Shown: positions 1 to 9,825, counted from the stretch's first letter. The stretch is DNA of 64,000 nt from RGIG4576 sp045656705 (GCA_045656705.1 JAZORR010000050.1:62001-126000), one strand, 5' to 3'. Notes: generated from the sequence alone by a model not told the origin. Made by a program: numbers and translations.

Positions 1-200
1 AAAAAGTTAACGACGAAGCACTTAACTCATTAAAACTATCAGTAGACCTATATAAACGTGGACTCACCCCTTTTTCTAATGTTCTCACTTCTCAACAAGA
101 TTACCTGCAGTACAACAACTCCTATGTAGTATCAAAAGGTAAATCTCTCTTAAATCTTATTTCACTATACCAAGCTCTTGGTGGTGGATGGGAACAATAA
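1..200 (+). CDS. TolC-family outer membrane efflux protein, C-terminal end (partial)
   Basis: Reading frame open from the left edge to a TAA at 198-200; about 65 residues are visible. The fragment contains a YKRGL-TPFSNVLTSQQDYLQ stretch and ends in LYQALGGGW, the usual ending of the last coiled-coil helix in TolC/NodT-type outer-membrane channels. It lies 25 bp upstream of the adaptor lipoprotein and the RND pump, so it is the exit duct of the same tripartite efflux complex. The order channel, adaptor, pump is less common than adaptor, pump, channel. The start lies outside the window. Confidence 0.85.
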   Translation, partial: KVNDEALNSLKLSVDLYKRGLTPFSNVLTSQQDYLQYNNSYVVSKGKSLLNLISLYQALGGGWEQ

Positions 201-225
201 TCAACAACTATTAATATATTAATTT

Positions 226-1344
226 ATGAAAACAATAATTTTATTACCATCATTGATTTTATTTATCTCTTTGTTATCGTGCAATAATAGTCACACAAAG
301 GATATTAATCAATACTCAATGAAAGTGAATGTAGCTGTACCTGAAATAGATACCGTCACATTGCAAAAAAGTTATCCTGGCACATTAAAAGCCCAAAGTG
401 AAGTCAATCTTGTGGCTCGGGTTAATGGTTTTCTTCAACAAGTAAATTACAAGCCAGGACAATTAGTCAAAAAAGGGCATCTATTATTTGTAATTGAGCC
501 TAAACCTTACGAAGAAGCCATCACTCAAGCAGAGGCTAAATTAGTGAGTGCAAAAAGTCAAAATGAATATGCCCAAATCAACTACGAAAGTGTGAAAGAA
601 GCTGTAATGACAAATGCTGTATCGCAAATTGATTTCGTTCAAGCTGAAACTAATTGGAATCAATCTATCGCTGCAGTAAAATCTGCTGAAGCAACTCTTG
701 AAAATGCTAAAATCAATTTAAACTATTGCTATATTCGAGCTCCATTCGATGGACATATCACACAGAAGAATGTTGACATTGGCAATTATCTTAATGGCGC
801 AGCATCTCCACAAGTGCTTGCTACTATCTACGACGATCGCTCTATGATTGTTACCTTCTCTATAGAAGATAGTCAATACATGCGTATGATTTCAGAACAG
901 CAGAACAATCAAAAACCAAACGAATACAACGATGTATTTCTCTCCTTCAACGAATCACTTCCTCATTCTTATCAAGGTAAAATCAATTATTTATCTCCAA
1001 TGGTAAACCTTACTACTGGCACAATCACATTACAGGCTAAAGTAAGCAATCCTTATGGCGAATTGAAGAGTGGTATGTATTGCATAGTTCACTTACCTTA
1101 TAAAGAAATTTCACAAGCAATCCTCATCAAAGACTCTGCTATAAGTACCGACCAATTAGGAAAATTTATTTACACTATCGACGATTCCAACAAAGTAGTA
1201 TACACACCTATAGAAATAAGTGATTTGGTCAACGACACATTGAGAATAGTCACTGATGGACTTCTACCTAATCAAAAATATGTAACTCAAGCCATTCAAA
1301 AGGTGAGAGACGGAATGGAAGTAAAACCAATATTAAGCAAGTAA
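226..1344 (+). CDS. RND efflux periplasmic adaptor (membrane fusion protein), lipoprotein
   Basis: HlyD/AcrA-type adaptor of 372 residues that bridges the inner-membrane RND pump and the TolC channel. Residues 1-18 form a signal peptide ending in the lipobox LLSC, so Cys19 is the likely lipidated residue. A split biotinyl-lipoyl-like domain (around 50-95, with VNGFLQQVNYKPGQ and KGHLLFVIEP) is followed by a coiled-coil hairpin (about 97-165), then the second lipoyl half (IRAPFDGHITQKNVDIGNYL) and beta-barrel domains. The gene ends 3 bp before the pump gene, so the two are translationally linked. Transport substrate cannot be read from the sequence. Confidence 0.93.
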   Translation: MKTIILLPSLILFISLLSCNNSHTKDINQYSMKVNVAVPEIDTVTLQKSYPGTLKAQSEVNLVARVNGFLQQVNYKPGQLVKKGHLLFVIEPKPYEEAITQAEAKLVSAKSQNEYAQINYESVKEAVMTNAVSQIDFVQAETNWNQSIAAVKSAEATLENAKINLNYCYIRAPFDGHITQKNVDIGNYLNGAASPQVLATIYDDRSMIVTFSIEDSQYMRMISEQQNNQKPNEYNDVFLSFNESLPHSYQGKINYLSPMVNLTTGTITLQAKVSNPYGELKSGMYCIVHLPYKEISQAILIKDSAISTDQLGKFIYTIDDSNKVVYTPIEISDLVNDTLRIVTDGLLPNQKYVTQAIQKVRDGMEVKPILSK

Positions 1345-1347
1345 ATT

Positions 1348-4300
1348 ATGATTTCCAATTTTTTCATAAATCGACCTATATTTGCCACAGTAATTGCCAT
1401 TCTTATGATTATAATAGGGGGGATTACAATCTTCACTCTACCAGTGGCACAATATCCAGATATCACTCCTCCTACTGTACAAGTTTCTGCAATGTATCCT
1501 GGAGCAAGTGCCGAAACTGTGGCTAAAACTGTAGGTGTGCCTATCGAGGCCCAAGTGAATGGCGTAGAAGGAATGATGTATATGAGTTCCACATCTTCAT
1601 CTGATGGTTCTTACAAACTTACTATCACATTTGAAGTAGGTACTGACATCGATATGGCAACAGTTATGGTGCAGAATCGCGTAGCTGTAGCACAAGGTAG
1701 TCTTCCCGAAGCTGTAATACAACAAGGTATTACAACTCAAAAACAATCAACCAACATCGTGCTTTTTCTTTCTTTAGAAGGTGATAGCACCAATCGCTAT
1801 AATTCACTATATCTTAGCAATTATGCCAACCTGAATGTTGTAGATGCCCTTTCTCGAATAAATGGAGTAGGGGGTGTGAATGTATTCGGTGCTGGTAATT
1901 ATAGTATGCGTATTTGGCTTAACCCAGAAGCTATGAGAGTACGTTCGGTAACTCCTGCCGAAGTATACCAAGCCATTCAGGCACAAAATATGGAAGTATC
2001 AGCAGGAAGTATAGGGGCTCCTCCAGTCAACTCTAACGAAGCATTTCAGTTCACTATTACATCACAAGGACGCTTAGTCACAAGCGAACAATTTGGAAAT
2101 ATTATTATCAAAGCCAATAGGGATGGTAGTATTTTGAGATTGAAAGACATCGCGTCTGTTGACTTAGGAAGCGTAGACTATAATACAGTATCAAATGTTT
2201 CTGGTCGTGAAACAGCACTTATCGCTATCTATCAACTTCCGGGAGCTAATGCTCTTGATGTTGCAAATAATGTAAAAAAAGAGCTTAACAACCTTCAACA
2301 ATATTTCCCAAAGGGGGTAACTTACAAAATAATACTTGATACTACAAATTTCGTAAACGCATCTATTGATGAAGTTCTGAAGACTCTCCTCGAAACATCA
2401 TTTATTGTAATGCTCGTGATGCTACTTTTCTTACAGAATTGGCGTGCTGTACTTATTCCTATGATTACTATACCAGTGTCACTCATAGCCACTTTTGCTG
2501 TTATGAAATTATTGGGATTTACGATTAACACACTCACTCTTTTCGGTCTCGTTCTTGCTATTGCCATTGTAGTAGATGATGCCATTGTGGTGGTAGAAGA
2601 TTGTATGCGGCTTATCGATAGTGGAAAATACACACGCAAAGAAGCCACACTCATTGCTATGGAGGAACTACAAGGTCCAATTATTGGTGAAGTTTTGGTA
2701 CTACTCGCTGTATTTGTACCTACAGCATTTATAGGTGGTATCACAGGTCAATTATATAAACAATTTGCACTTACAATTGCTATTTCAACGGCTTTTAGTG
2801 GGATAAATGCTCTCACTCTTTCACCAGCTTTGTGTGCCATATTCTTAAAGAAATCCGACTCTAATTTCTTTATTTATCGATGGTTTAATCGCTATTTTTC
2901 GTCATTAAGAAATCTATACAAGCGTTCAATAGGCACACTTCTCAAGCGTCCGATAGCTACACTTGGTGCATTTATAGTTTTAGCTTTATTAGGATTTTGG
3001 GGATTAATTAAATCGCCATCTTCTTATATTCCGAGCGAAGATATGGGATACTTTATGACATCTATCCAATTACCAAGTGGAGCTTCTCTTGAACGCACAG
3101 AAAAAGTAGTTAAAGATGTAGAGCAACGTCTTCTCTCTATGCCAGAAGTGGAAGAAGTAATTGCTATATCGGGATTTTCGTTTATGGGTGGGGGAGCTGC
3201 ATCTAATGCTGGTTCACTCTTCGTTGTATTAAAGCCTTGGAAAGATAGAAAAGATAAAAATCAAACCGTGTTTGCTCTTGTTGATAAAGCTAATGCTCTC
3301 ACCTCACAAATCCAATCAGGAATTGTATTTTCTATCAATCCTCCTGCCATTCCTGGATTAGGCAATTCTGGTGGACTTGAGATGCAACTTCTTGATATAA
3401 ATAACGAAGGAGCAAATGAAATGCAAAAGGCTATTGCCGATGTGATTTCTACAGCGTCTTCCAATCCTAAAATAGCTTCTATCACATCGCTTTATCAAGG
3501 TAATATTCCTCAATATCAACTAAATATAGATAGAAATAAACTTGAGATACAAGGTCTAAACCTATCAGATGTTTACAATACACTCAATTTTTATCTTGGT
3601 CAAGCCTTTGTCAACGACTTCGTGGAATTTGGTCGCATTTTTCAAGTTAAAATCGGAGCCGATTCCAAATATCGTGGAAAAATAGAGGATATTATGAAAT
3701 TAAGTGTTAAAAATAACTCTGGTGAAATGGTTCCTTTCTCTTCATTTACTACTATAGAACCTACACTTGGACAATCAAATGTTTCTCGATACAATATGTA
3801 TCCTTCTGCATCAATTACATTCAATACGGCAAATAATGTGAGTTCAAGCGACGGAATCAAAGCTGCAGAAGAAATAGTTAAATCCACATTAGGCAACAAC
3901 TATGCCTATTCTTGGACTGGACAAGCCTACCAAGAAACACAAGCTGGTGCCACCATCTCTATAGTACTTATTTTTGCCGTCATAGTTACCATACTCGTAC
4001 TTGCGGCACAATACGAAAGTTGGACCGATCCTATAGCAGTTGTACTCAGTATGCCAATTGCAATTCTCGGCACTGTACTTGGTTGCTTTGTTATGGGAGA
4101 AAGCATTAGCATCTACACCCAAATTGGTATTATCCTTCTACTCGGTCTTTCTGCTAAAAATGCCATTCTTATCGTGGAATATGCCACCGATTACCGACGA
4201 AAAGGTGAGAGTATCTACAGTGCAGCTCTTGATGCTGGAGATGTGAGATTTCGTCCTATTATTATGACATCATTAGCTTTCGTAGTGGGTATATTGCCAT

Positions 4301-4503
4301 TGATGTTTGCATCTGGAGCAGGAGCTGAAAGTCGCATAAGTTTAGGCACAGCTGTTGTATTCGGTATGGCATTAAATGCTATTATTGGCACTTTATTCGT
4401 ACCAAACTTTTGGGATGTAATGCAACACCTTCAAGAACGTTTTATAAGTCGCAATAATTCGGAATCTCCTTCAGAAAAGAATAATTCCCCTCATCATAAT
4501 TGA
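1348..4503 (+). CDS. RND multidrug efflux pump, HAE1/AcrB type
   Basis: Proton-driven inner-membrane pump of 1051 residues, the full AcrB length. It begins with the family's typical FFINRPIFA segment and has twelve expected membrane spans and two large periplasmic loops. The proton relay is intact: Asp410-Asp411 in VVDDAIVVVED and Lys937 in LSAKNAIL match AcrB Asp407/Asp408/Lys940. It forms an operon with the upstream adaptor and channel. Its last 62 bp overlap, antisense, the end of the HsdR_N gene on the other strand. Substrate range (drugs, bile salts, detergents) is unknown; bile export would fit a gut Bacteroidales but is inference. Confidence 0.95.
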   Translation: MISNFFINRPIFATVIAILMIIIGGITIFTLPVAQYPDITPPTVQVSAMYPGASAETVAKTVGVPIEAQVNGVEGMMYMSSTSSSDGSYKLTITFEVGTDIDMATVMVQNRVAVAQGSLPEAVIQQGITTQKQSTNIVLFLSLEGDSTNRYNSLYLSNYANLNVVDALSRINGVGGVNVFGAGNYSMRIWLNPEAMRVRSVTPAEVYQAIQAQNMEVSAGSIGAPPVNSNEAFQFTITSQGRLVTSEQFGNIIIKANRDGSILRLKDIASVDLGSVDYNTVSNVSGRETALIAIYQLPGANALDVANNVKKELNNLQQYFPKGVTYKIILDTTNFVNASIDEVLKTLLETSFIVMLVMLLFLQNWRAVLIPMITIPVSLIATFAVMKLLGFTINTLTLFGLVLAIAIVVDDAIVVVEDCMRLIDSGKYTRKEATLIAMEELQGPIIGEVLVLLAVFVPTAFIGGITGQLYKQFALTIAISTAFSGINALTLSPALCAIFLKKSDSNFFIYRWFNRYFSSLRNLYKRSIGTLLKRPIATLGAFIVLALLGFWGLIKSPSSYIPSEDMGYFMTSIQLPSGASLERTEKVVKDVEQRLLSMPEVEEVIAISGFSFMGGGAASNAGSLFVVLKPWKDRKDKNQTVFALVDKANALTSQIQSGIVFSINPPAIPGLGNSGGLEMQLLDINNEGANEMQKAIADVISTASSNPKIASITSLYQGNIPQYQLNIDRNKLEIQGLNLSDVYNTLNFYLGQAFVNDFVEFGRIFQVKIGADSKYRGKIEDIMKLSVKNNSGEMVPFSSFTTIEPTLGQSNVSRYNMYPSASITFNTANNVSSSDGIKAAEEIVKSTLGNNYAYSWTGQAYQETQAGATISIVLIFAVIVTILVLAAQYESWTDPIAVVLSMPIAILGTVLGCFVMGESISIYTQIGIILLLGLSAKNAILIVEYATDYRRKGESIYSAALDAGDVRFRPIIMTSLAFVVGILPLMFASGAGAESRISLGTAVVFGMALNAIIGTLFVPNFWDVMQHLQERFISRNNSESPSEKNNSPHHN

Positions 4504-4897
4504 TGGCACAACAATAATGTGACATTCCATTCGACACTATAAGGTATTTGGCTCGGAGCACAAAATTATATCTCACTATCTGGTCAAATACCTTTTGTGT
4601 TATCTCCACAGATGGTGCTTTGTATTCCACTATCACAAGAGGATTACCATATCGGTCACTCACAAGAGTGTCACAACGACGTTTAATTCCATTCTGCACA
4701 AGTGACACTTCATTATTCATCAATCCAGCAAGAAATCCCTTTTGATTGACTAAAAAGGATACAAAATTTTGCCTTACCCATTCCTCTGGAGTAAGAACCA
4801 CATATTTTCTTCGTAATTTATCAAATATCAATTCCTTTCCACCTTCTTGCGTTATGCGTAAATCGGCTTTTGGTAAATTTAAATTTGGTTTATCCAT
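4442..4897 (-). CDS. Stand-alone HsdR N-terminal (PD-(D/E)XK-fold) domain protein
   Basis: Protein of 151 residues resembling only the N-terminal nuclease domain of type I restriction R subunits. The core CDTLVSD followed by PLVIVEYKAP supplies the Asp and Glu-x-Lys of a PD-(D/E)XK site, so the nuclease fold may be catalytically competent. There is no helicase part and no HsdM/HsdS neighbour, so it is not a restriction system. It is divergent from holA (58 bp apart), an arrangement I believe is common in Bacteroidota, which would suggest a DNA-maintenance role; the role itself is unknown. Its 3' end overlaps the RND pump gene by 62 bp. Confidence 0.85.
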   Translation of the reverse strand: MDKPNLNLPKADLRITQEGGKELIFDKLRRKYVVLTPEEWVRQNFVSFLVNQKGFLAGLMNNEVSLVQNGIKRRCDTLVSDRYGNPLVIVEYKAPSVEITQKVFDQIVRYNFVLRAKYLIVSNGMSHYCCAINYDEGNYSFLKEIPNYCDL

Positions 4898-4955
4898 TTT
4901 GTCAATTTAAAAGAATTATGTAAATTTACTGAAAATATTTAAGATTGACAGCATT

Positions 4956-5984
4956 ATGGCAGTAAAAAAAGAAACTTTATCATATATCGAGATTTGCAAC
5001 AATATCAAAAAGGGTATCTTCGCACCTATCTATGTGCTTATGGGTGAGGAGTCTTATTATATTGACCAAATAGAAGATTTAATAGTTTCTAAAGCTTTAA
5101 CCAACGAGGAAAAAGCATTCAATCTTACTGTGGCTTACGGACTTGATAGCGATATAAAAAACATCATCAATGTATGCAAGCGTTATCCTGTTATGTCGCA
5201 ATACCAAGTGGTAATTCTTCGTGAAGCTCAAAACAACAAAGAACTTGAATTACTTAGCCAATATGCCGAAAAGCCATTAGAATCAACAATTCTCATCGTT
5301 TCTCACAAACACTCCAATGTAAAATCGGGTGAGTTTCTGAAAACACTTAGTGCCAACAACACTGGTATCGTTTTTGAATCTAAAAAAATTCAAGAAAACC
5401 ATGTGGGGGCTATTATCACCGACTATGTTGCTTCACAAAAAGCAAAAATCGATAGCAAAGCTATAGCTATGCTTAAAGATTTTGTAGGCACCGACCTCTC
5501 GCGTATTTTTGGCGAAGTGGATAAATTACTTCTTATTCTTCCCGAAAACAACAAACATATTACCCCTGAGATCGTAGAACGCAACATCGGCATCAGTAAA
5601 GATTTCAATAATTTTGAGCTTGAGAATGCTATTAGAGTAAAAAATGTACTTAAAGCTAATCAAATCATAAATTACTTTGAGAAAAACCCCAAAAGCAATC
5701 CACCTGTAGTCACAGTGGGCATACTATTCTCGTTCTTCTCTAATCTTTTATTAGCACGCACTGCTAAAGTAAAAACCGAACAAGGCATTATGGATGCAAT
5801 TGGCACAAAATCTGCTTATCGTGCTAAAATCTTCATCGAAGCAATGAAATATTACTCAACTGCAGGATGCGTAAACATAATAGGGTATTTGAGAGAATTC
5901 GACACCAAATCAAAAGGTATTAATTCTCGACAAAATGAATACCAACTTCTCCGTGAACTCATTTACAAAATACTACACTCATAA
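4956..5984 (+). CDS. holA: DNA polymerase III subunit delta
   Basis: Clamp-loader delta subunit, 342 residues, the usual length. It opens the beta sliding clamp during loading at the replication fork. The N-terminal part shows the typical start (IKKGIFAPIYVLMGEESYYIDQI), the ATPase-like fold lacks a Walker A motif as expected for delta, and the middle has the DLSRIFGEVDKLLLIL segment conserved in HolA. The C-terminal collar domain covers about 210-342. It is transcribed alone, divergent from the HsdR_N gene, and ends at a bidirectional terminator shared with prfC. Confidence 0.93.
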   Translation: MAVKKETLSYIEICNNIKKGIFAPIYVLMGEESYYIDQIEDLIVSKALTNEEKAFNLTVAYGLDSDIKNIINVCKRYPVMSQYQVVILREAQNNKELELLSQYAEKPLESTILIVSHKHSNVKSGEFLKTLSANNTGIVFESKKIQENHVGAIITDYVASQKAKIDSKAIAMLKDFVGTDLSRIFGEVDKLLLILPENNKHITPEIVERNIGISKDFNNFELENAIRVKNVLKANQIINYFEKNPKSNPPVVTVGILFSFFSNLLLARTAKVKTEQGIMDAIGTKSAYRAKIFIEAMKYYSTAGCVNIIGYLREFDTKSKGINSRQNEYQLLRELIYKILHS

Positions 5985-6005
5985 CTATTAGACTTTATAA
6001 CACAA

Positions 6006-6044
6006 AATGAGGAGTAAGGCTTTTCACCTTCTCCTCATTCTTTT
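6006..6044. terminator. Bidirectional terminator between holA and prfC
   Basis: Perfect 9-bp arms AATGAGGAG (6006-6014) and CTCCTCATT (6031-6039), extended inside by AAGG/CCTT, with a T run on the right and an A run on the left. It lies between two converging genes. Confidence 0.85.
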
Positions 6045-6070
6045 ATATACACACTATTTAACTCTATATC

Positions 6071-7651
6071 TTAGAATTCACTTGTGAAGTGGAAACGAAT
6101 CTTAGGGAAATCTGATTGTGCCATTTGAAGCACATATCCCGAGTCGGCAAGGAACACATCGCGACCTTCCTTATCCACTGCCATAAATTGATATTTACGC
6201 TTCTTAAATGCTTCAAGAGCTTCCTTGTCATCACTTTCTATCCAGCAAGCCTTATATAGACTAATTGGTTCCCAACGGCATTGTGCTCCATATTCGTGTA
6301 ACAAGCGATATTGAATAACCTCAAACTGCAATTGTCCCACAGTTCCGATAATCTTACGACCATTGAATTGGTTGGTAAACATCTGTGCCACACCTTCATC
6401 CATTAGCTGTTCAATACCCTTATTGAGTTGTTTTGTCTTCATAGGGTCTGTATTCTCAATGTACTTAAACATTTCTGGAGAGAAACTTGGCAGCCCCTTG
6501 AAGTGTAGTTCTTCACCTTCGGTCAATGTATCACCAATTTTAAAGTTACCACTATCTGGAATACCGATAATATCTCCAGGATATGCTTCATCTACGATAT
6601 CCTTCTTTTGTGCCATAAAGGCTGTAGGAGCTGCAAATTTAAGAGTTTTTCCATGACGCACGTGCTTATATGGTGCATTGCGTTGGAACATACCCGAGCA
6701 TATCTTCACAAACGCAATACAACTACGGTGATTAGGGTCCATATTTGCGTGAATCTTAAACACAAAGCCTGTAAACTTTTCTTCTTGTGGTTTCACTTCA
6801 CGCTCCATAGCTTGAATAGGACGTGGAGATGGGGCTATTTGCACGAAACAGTCAAGCAATTCCTTCACACCAAAGGTATTTAATGCCGATCCGAAGAACA
6901 CAGGAGCCACCTTACCAGCAAGATAATCTTCCACATTAAATTCAGGATAAACGCCTTCTATCAATTCCACATCTTCACGAAGCTTTTCTGCATCTCGTTC
7001 TCCGATAGTTTCATCGATTATAGGATCGTTGATATCATTGATTTCTACACGTTCTGTTACCTTTTGCTTATCAGGTGTAAATAAATCAAGACCACCTTCA
7101 AAGATGTTATACACTCCCTTGAAATGAAGACCGATATTAATAGGCCAACTCAAAGGACGAACCTTGATTTGCAATTCACTCTCAAGTTCATCAAGAATAT
7201 CAAACGGATCACGTCCTTCGCGGTCGAGCTTATTCACAAATATAATCACTGGAGTGTGACGCATGCGACATACCTCCATCAAGCGACGAGTTTGTTGCTC
7301 CACACCCTTTGCCACGTCCACCACAATGATTACACTATCCACTGCAGTAAGTGTGCGGAATGTATCTTCAGCAAAGTCTTGGTGACCAGGTGTGTCAAGA
7401 ATGTTGATTTTATAGTCGCCATAATTGAATCCCATTACTGATGTTGCCACCGAGATACCACGTTGTTTTTCAATTTCCATCCAGTCAGATGTAGCAGTTT
7501 TCTTGATTTTGTTAGATTTCACTGCTCCTGCCACATGGATTGCACCACCAAACAACAATAGTTTTTCGGTAAGAGTGGTTTTACCCGCATCGGGGTGAGA
7601 AATAATCGCAAATGTTCTGCGCTTGTCTATTTCAGAATTTAGATTAGCCAC
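6071..7651 (-). CDS. prfC: Peptide chain release factor 3
   Basis: GTPase of 526 residues, the normal RF3 length, that recycles RF1/RF2 from the ribosome after termination. GTP-binding motifs are visible: P-loop HPDAGKTT (G1), DTPGHQDF (G3) and NKLDREG (G4), followed by the EF-Tu-like domain II and the RF3 C-terminal domain. It is the last gene of a minus-strand operon and follows rfbD by 25 bp. RF1 (prfA) is also in this window at 46.2 kb. Confidence 0.97.
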   Translation of the reverse strand: MANLNSEIDKRRTFAIISHPDAGKTTLTEKLLLFGGAIHVAGAVKSNKIKKTATSDWMEIEKQRGISVATSVMGFNYGDYKINILDTPGHQDFAEDTFRTLTAVDSVIIVVDVAKGVEQQTRRLMEVCRMRHTPVIIFVNKLDREGRDPFDILDELESELQIKVRPLSWPINIGLHFKGVYNIFEGGLDLFTPDKQKVTERVEINDINDPIIDETIGERDAEKLREDVELIEGVYPEFNVEDYLAGKVAPVFFGSALNTFGVKELLDCFVQIAPSPRPIQAMEREVKPQEEKFTGFVFKIHANMDPNHRSCIAFVKICSGMFQRNAPYKHVRHGKTLKFAAPTAFMAQKKDIVDEAYPGDIIGIPDSGNFKIGDTLTEGEELHFKGLPSFSPEMFKYIENTDPMKTKQLNKGIEQLMDEGVAQMFTNQFNGRKIIGTVGQLQFEVIQYRLLHEYGAQCRWEPISLYKACWIESDDKEALEAFKKRKYQFMAVDKEGRDVFLADSGYVLQMAQSDFPKIRFHFTSEF

Positions 7652-7676
7652 AATAGTGTTATATTTAATGTTTTAT

Positions 7677-8546
7677 TTAATTATTTTCAAGTTCGCCAAT
7701 GCACTTTTCAAGACTATCTATCCAATATGGAATTTCGATGTCAAACGTGCGTTTAATTTTCGTTTTATCAAGTACCGAATATGCTGGACGCGATGCTTTC
7801 ACAGGATATTCCGATGTTGCGATAGGGCATACTTTACAAGTGTTAATGCTTGCTATCTTATGTATCATTTTAGTGAAATCATACCATGAGCAAACACCTT
7901 CATTTGAGAAGTGATACACTCCTGATTCCCATTTTTCACCACATATTATTGAATATATTGCATTAGCAAGGTCTCCTGCATAAGTTGGTGTGCCCACTTG
8001 GTCGGCTACCACATTCAACACATCTTTTGTGCGACCAAGATTTAGCATTGTCTTTACAAAATTCTTTCCATGTTTTGAATATAACCACGCCGTGCGAATA
8101 ATGATATAATCTTGTGGCAATATTTCAGCAAGAGCATTCTCTCCGGCAAGTTTCGTAGTGCCATATACCGATTGTGGGTTTGTAGCCTTATCTTCAGTAT
8201 AAGGTACACACCCCATACCATCAAACACATAATCAGTCGACACATGCACCACCTTTGCACTGGCTTGTTTGGCTGCTTTTGCAATATTTGCCACTGCAAT
8301 GTGATTGATTTTATCACATAACTCAATGTTCTCTTCAGCAAGGTCTACTGCCGTATATGCTGCACAGTTTATAATAATGTGAATACTATTATTGTTTACA
8401 TAATCAATAATAGCATCAAGATTTGTGATATCAAGCTCAGCAACATCAGTAAAAAAGGTATTAAATGAATTATTACCCTCAAGCAACAACCTCATCTCAT
8501 TACCCAGCTGACCTTTTGCTCCTGTGATTAATATATTCTTTTGCAT
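7677..8546 (-). CDS. rfbD: dTDP-4-dehydrorhamnose reductase
   Basis: NADPH-dependent reductase making dTDP-L-rhamnose for surface polysaccharide, 289 residues from the chosen start. The Rossmann motif ITGAKGQLGNE opens the protein and the SDR catalytic Tyr-x3-Lys is seen in SVYGTTKLAGE. The open frame continues 33 codons upstream, but those overlap the preceding gene and lie before the nucleotide-binding motif, so the ATG at 8546 (MQKNILITG) is the better start; it leaves a 7-bp gap to the upstream gene. No rfbA, rfbB or rfbC is nearby, so the rest of the pathway must be elsewhere. Confidence 0.93.
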   Translation of the reverse strand: MQKNILITGAKGQLGNEMRLLLEGNNSFNTFFTDVAELDITNLDAIIDYVNNNSIHIIINCAAYTAVDLAEENIELCDKINHIAVANIAKAAKQASAKVVHVSTDYVFDGMGCVPYTEDKATNPQSVYGTTKLAGENALAEILPQDYIIIRTAWLYSKHGKNFVKTMLNLGRTKDVLNVVADQVGTPTYAGDLANAIYSIICGEKWESGVYHFSNEGVCSWYDFTKMIHKIASINTCKVCPIATSEYPVKASRPAYSVLDKTKIKRTFDIEIPYWIDSLEKCIGELENN

Positions 8547-8553
8547 ATCTGTC

Positions 8554-9111
8554 TTAGATATTATCCTTGTCTTCAAATATTGGACATTCTTCGTTCTTAT
8601 GATAGAATGCCGATAGGGTAGCAAGAAATTTAGATATCTGAGCAATTGCTTTTAGTGTATCTTCTGATATCTCTTTACCTTGCAACTTTAGCATCAATGT
8701 GCCATATAGAGCATTGAAGCACGTTTCAAGTTCGCCTTGCTTATTTTCTCCAGCTTTTGCGCGCAATTCCACTATATAAGGCAAAGTCTTATAAAACTCA
8801 GCTCCATATTCAGGAAATTTAGGCGATTTTAGCAACTCGTTGTGCAAATCAGCAAGACGTATTATCACATTTACGTTAATTTGAAGATGTCCAGCTTGCT
8901 TCTTGTTTTCAAGTTCCATCATCTTGATTAGCGACTCATACCAGTCCTTGATTTCTGCCTTTTTCTCATCATCTACGTTATATTTTGAGATAAGATTAGC
9001 ATCAATCATATCTATATCAAGATTGTTGGCACGAATAATATCTTCTATTTGCCACATATATAGCAAATATTCTGCTATATTCTCTTTTCTTTTAATCTGA
9101 GCTAATATCAT
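8554..9111 (-). CDS. DUF4924 family protein
   Basis: All-helical cytoplasmic protein of 185 residues without signal peptide or membrane segments. It starts MILAQIKRKENIAEYLLYMWQ and ends in an acidic tail; this matches my recollection of DUF4924, a family restricted to Bacteroidota with no known function. It sits 9 bp after the Crp-type regulator and 7 bp before rfbD, so it is co-transcribed with both. No catalytic motif was seen. Confidence 0.75.
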   Translation of the reverse strand: MILAQIKRKENIAEYLLYMWQIEDIIRANNLDIDMIDANLISKYNVDDEKKAEIKDWYESLIKMMELENKKQAGHLQINVNVIIRLADLHNELLKSPKFPEYGAEFYKTLPYIVELRAKAGENKQGELETCFNALYGTLMLKLQGKEISEDTLKAIAQISKFLATLSAFYHKNEECPIFEDKDNI

Positions 9112-9120
9112 AAGTGAAAA

Positions 9121-9825
9121 TTATCCGAATTTACTGATTTTGCGAAGCATTGGTTCATTGATAATTTTGATACGTCTGCCATCTACTGTAATTAGTTTTT
9201 CCGATACGAATGTAGATAGTGTGCGAATCGCATTAGATGTTGTCATATTCGACAAGTTTGCAATATCCTCACGTGCCATATATATCTTTATAGTCAAACC
9301 ATCTTCCTCATATCCATAACTATCAGCAAGAATAAGAAGTGCTTCAGCAAGACGACCTCTGATATGCTTTTGAGTAAGGTTTACGATTTTAGTATCAGAA
9401 CCACCAAGATGACGCGACAATTCGTGAATAAAGAACCATGCCAATTCTCTATTCTTATTGATAAGTTCCTCTACTATACTCATTGGTATAGCACCCAATG
9501 TAGATGCTTCAAATGCACTGATACTTGTCACATATCGTTCCTTCGCAAAATATGCACGATAACCAATATATTGGATAGGGCGATACACGCGAAGAATTTG
9601 CTGACGGCCTCCCACGCCATCTTTAAATTTCTTCACTTTACCTTCAAGCAGACACCATAGAAATTCAGGCTCATCTCCTTCGGCATATATTATCTGATTT
9701 CTCTTAAATTTATGTATTACAAAATTATCAGCAAGGCGATGTTTCTCCTCTGGAGTCAACAACGCCCATATCTCTGAAAGACCTTCACTTAATATGTTTT
9801 CTAAAGAACTTTTCTTTAACATCAT
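9121..9825 (-). CDS. Crp/Fnr-family transcriptional regulator
   Basis: Protein of 234 residues with an N-terminal cyclic-nucleotide-binding-like beta-roll (about 27-140, including FKRNQIIYAEGDEPEFLWCLLEGKV) and a C-terminal winged helix-turn-helix (about 155-230; MAREDIANLSNMTTSNAIRTL is the recognition region). The phosphate-cassette residues of true cAMP-binding CRP are not evident and no Cys cluster for an Fnr iron-sulfur centre is seen, so the ligand is unknown. First gene of the operon with DUF4924, rfbD and prfC. Its own promoter is at 9850-9879. Confidence 0.9.
   Translation of the reverse strand: MMLKKSSLENILSEGLSEIWALLTPEEKHRLADNFVIHKFKRNQIIYAEGDEPEFLWCLLEGKVKKFKDGVGGRQQILRVYRPIQYIGYRAYFAKERYVTSISAFEASTLGAIPMSIVEELINKNRELAWFFIHELSRHLGGSDTKIVNLTQKHIRGRLAEALLILADSYGYEEDGLTIKIYMAREDIANLSNMTTSNAIRTLSTFVSEKLITVDGRRIKIINEPMLRKISKFG

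Noticed and set aside
4442..4897. Remnant of a type I restriction-modification system
   Set aside because: The protein is of complete single-domain length with intact motif residues and no hsdM/hsdS or helicase remnants are around it.
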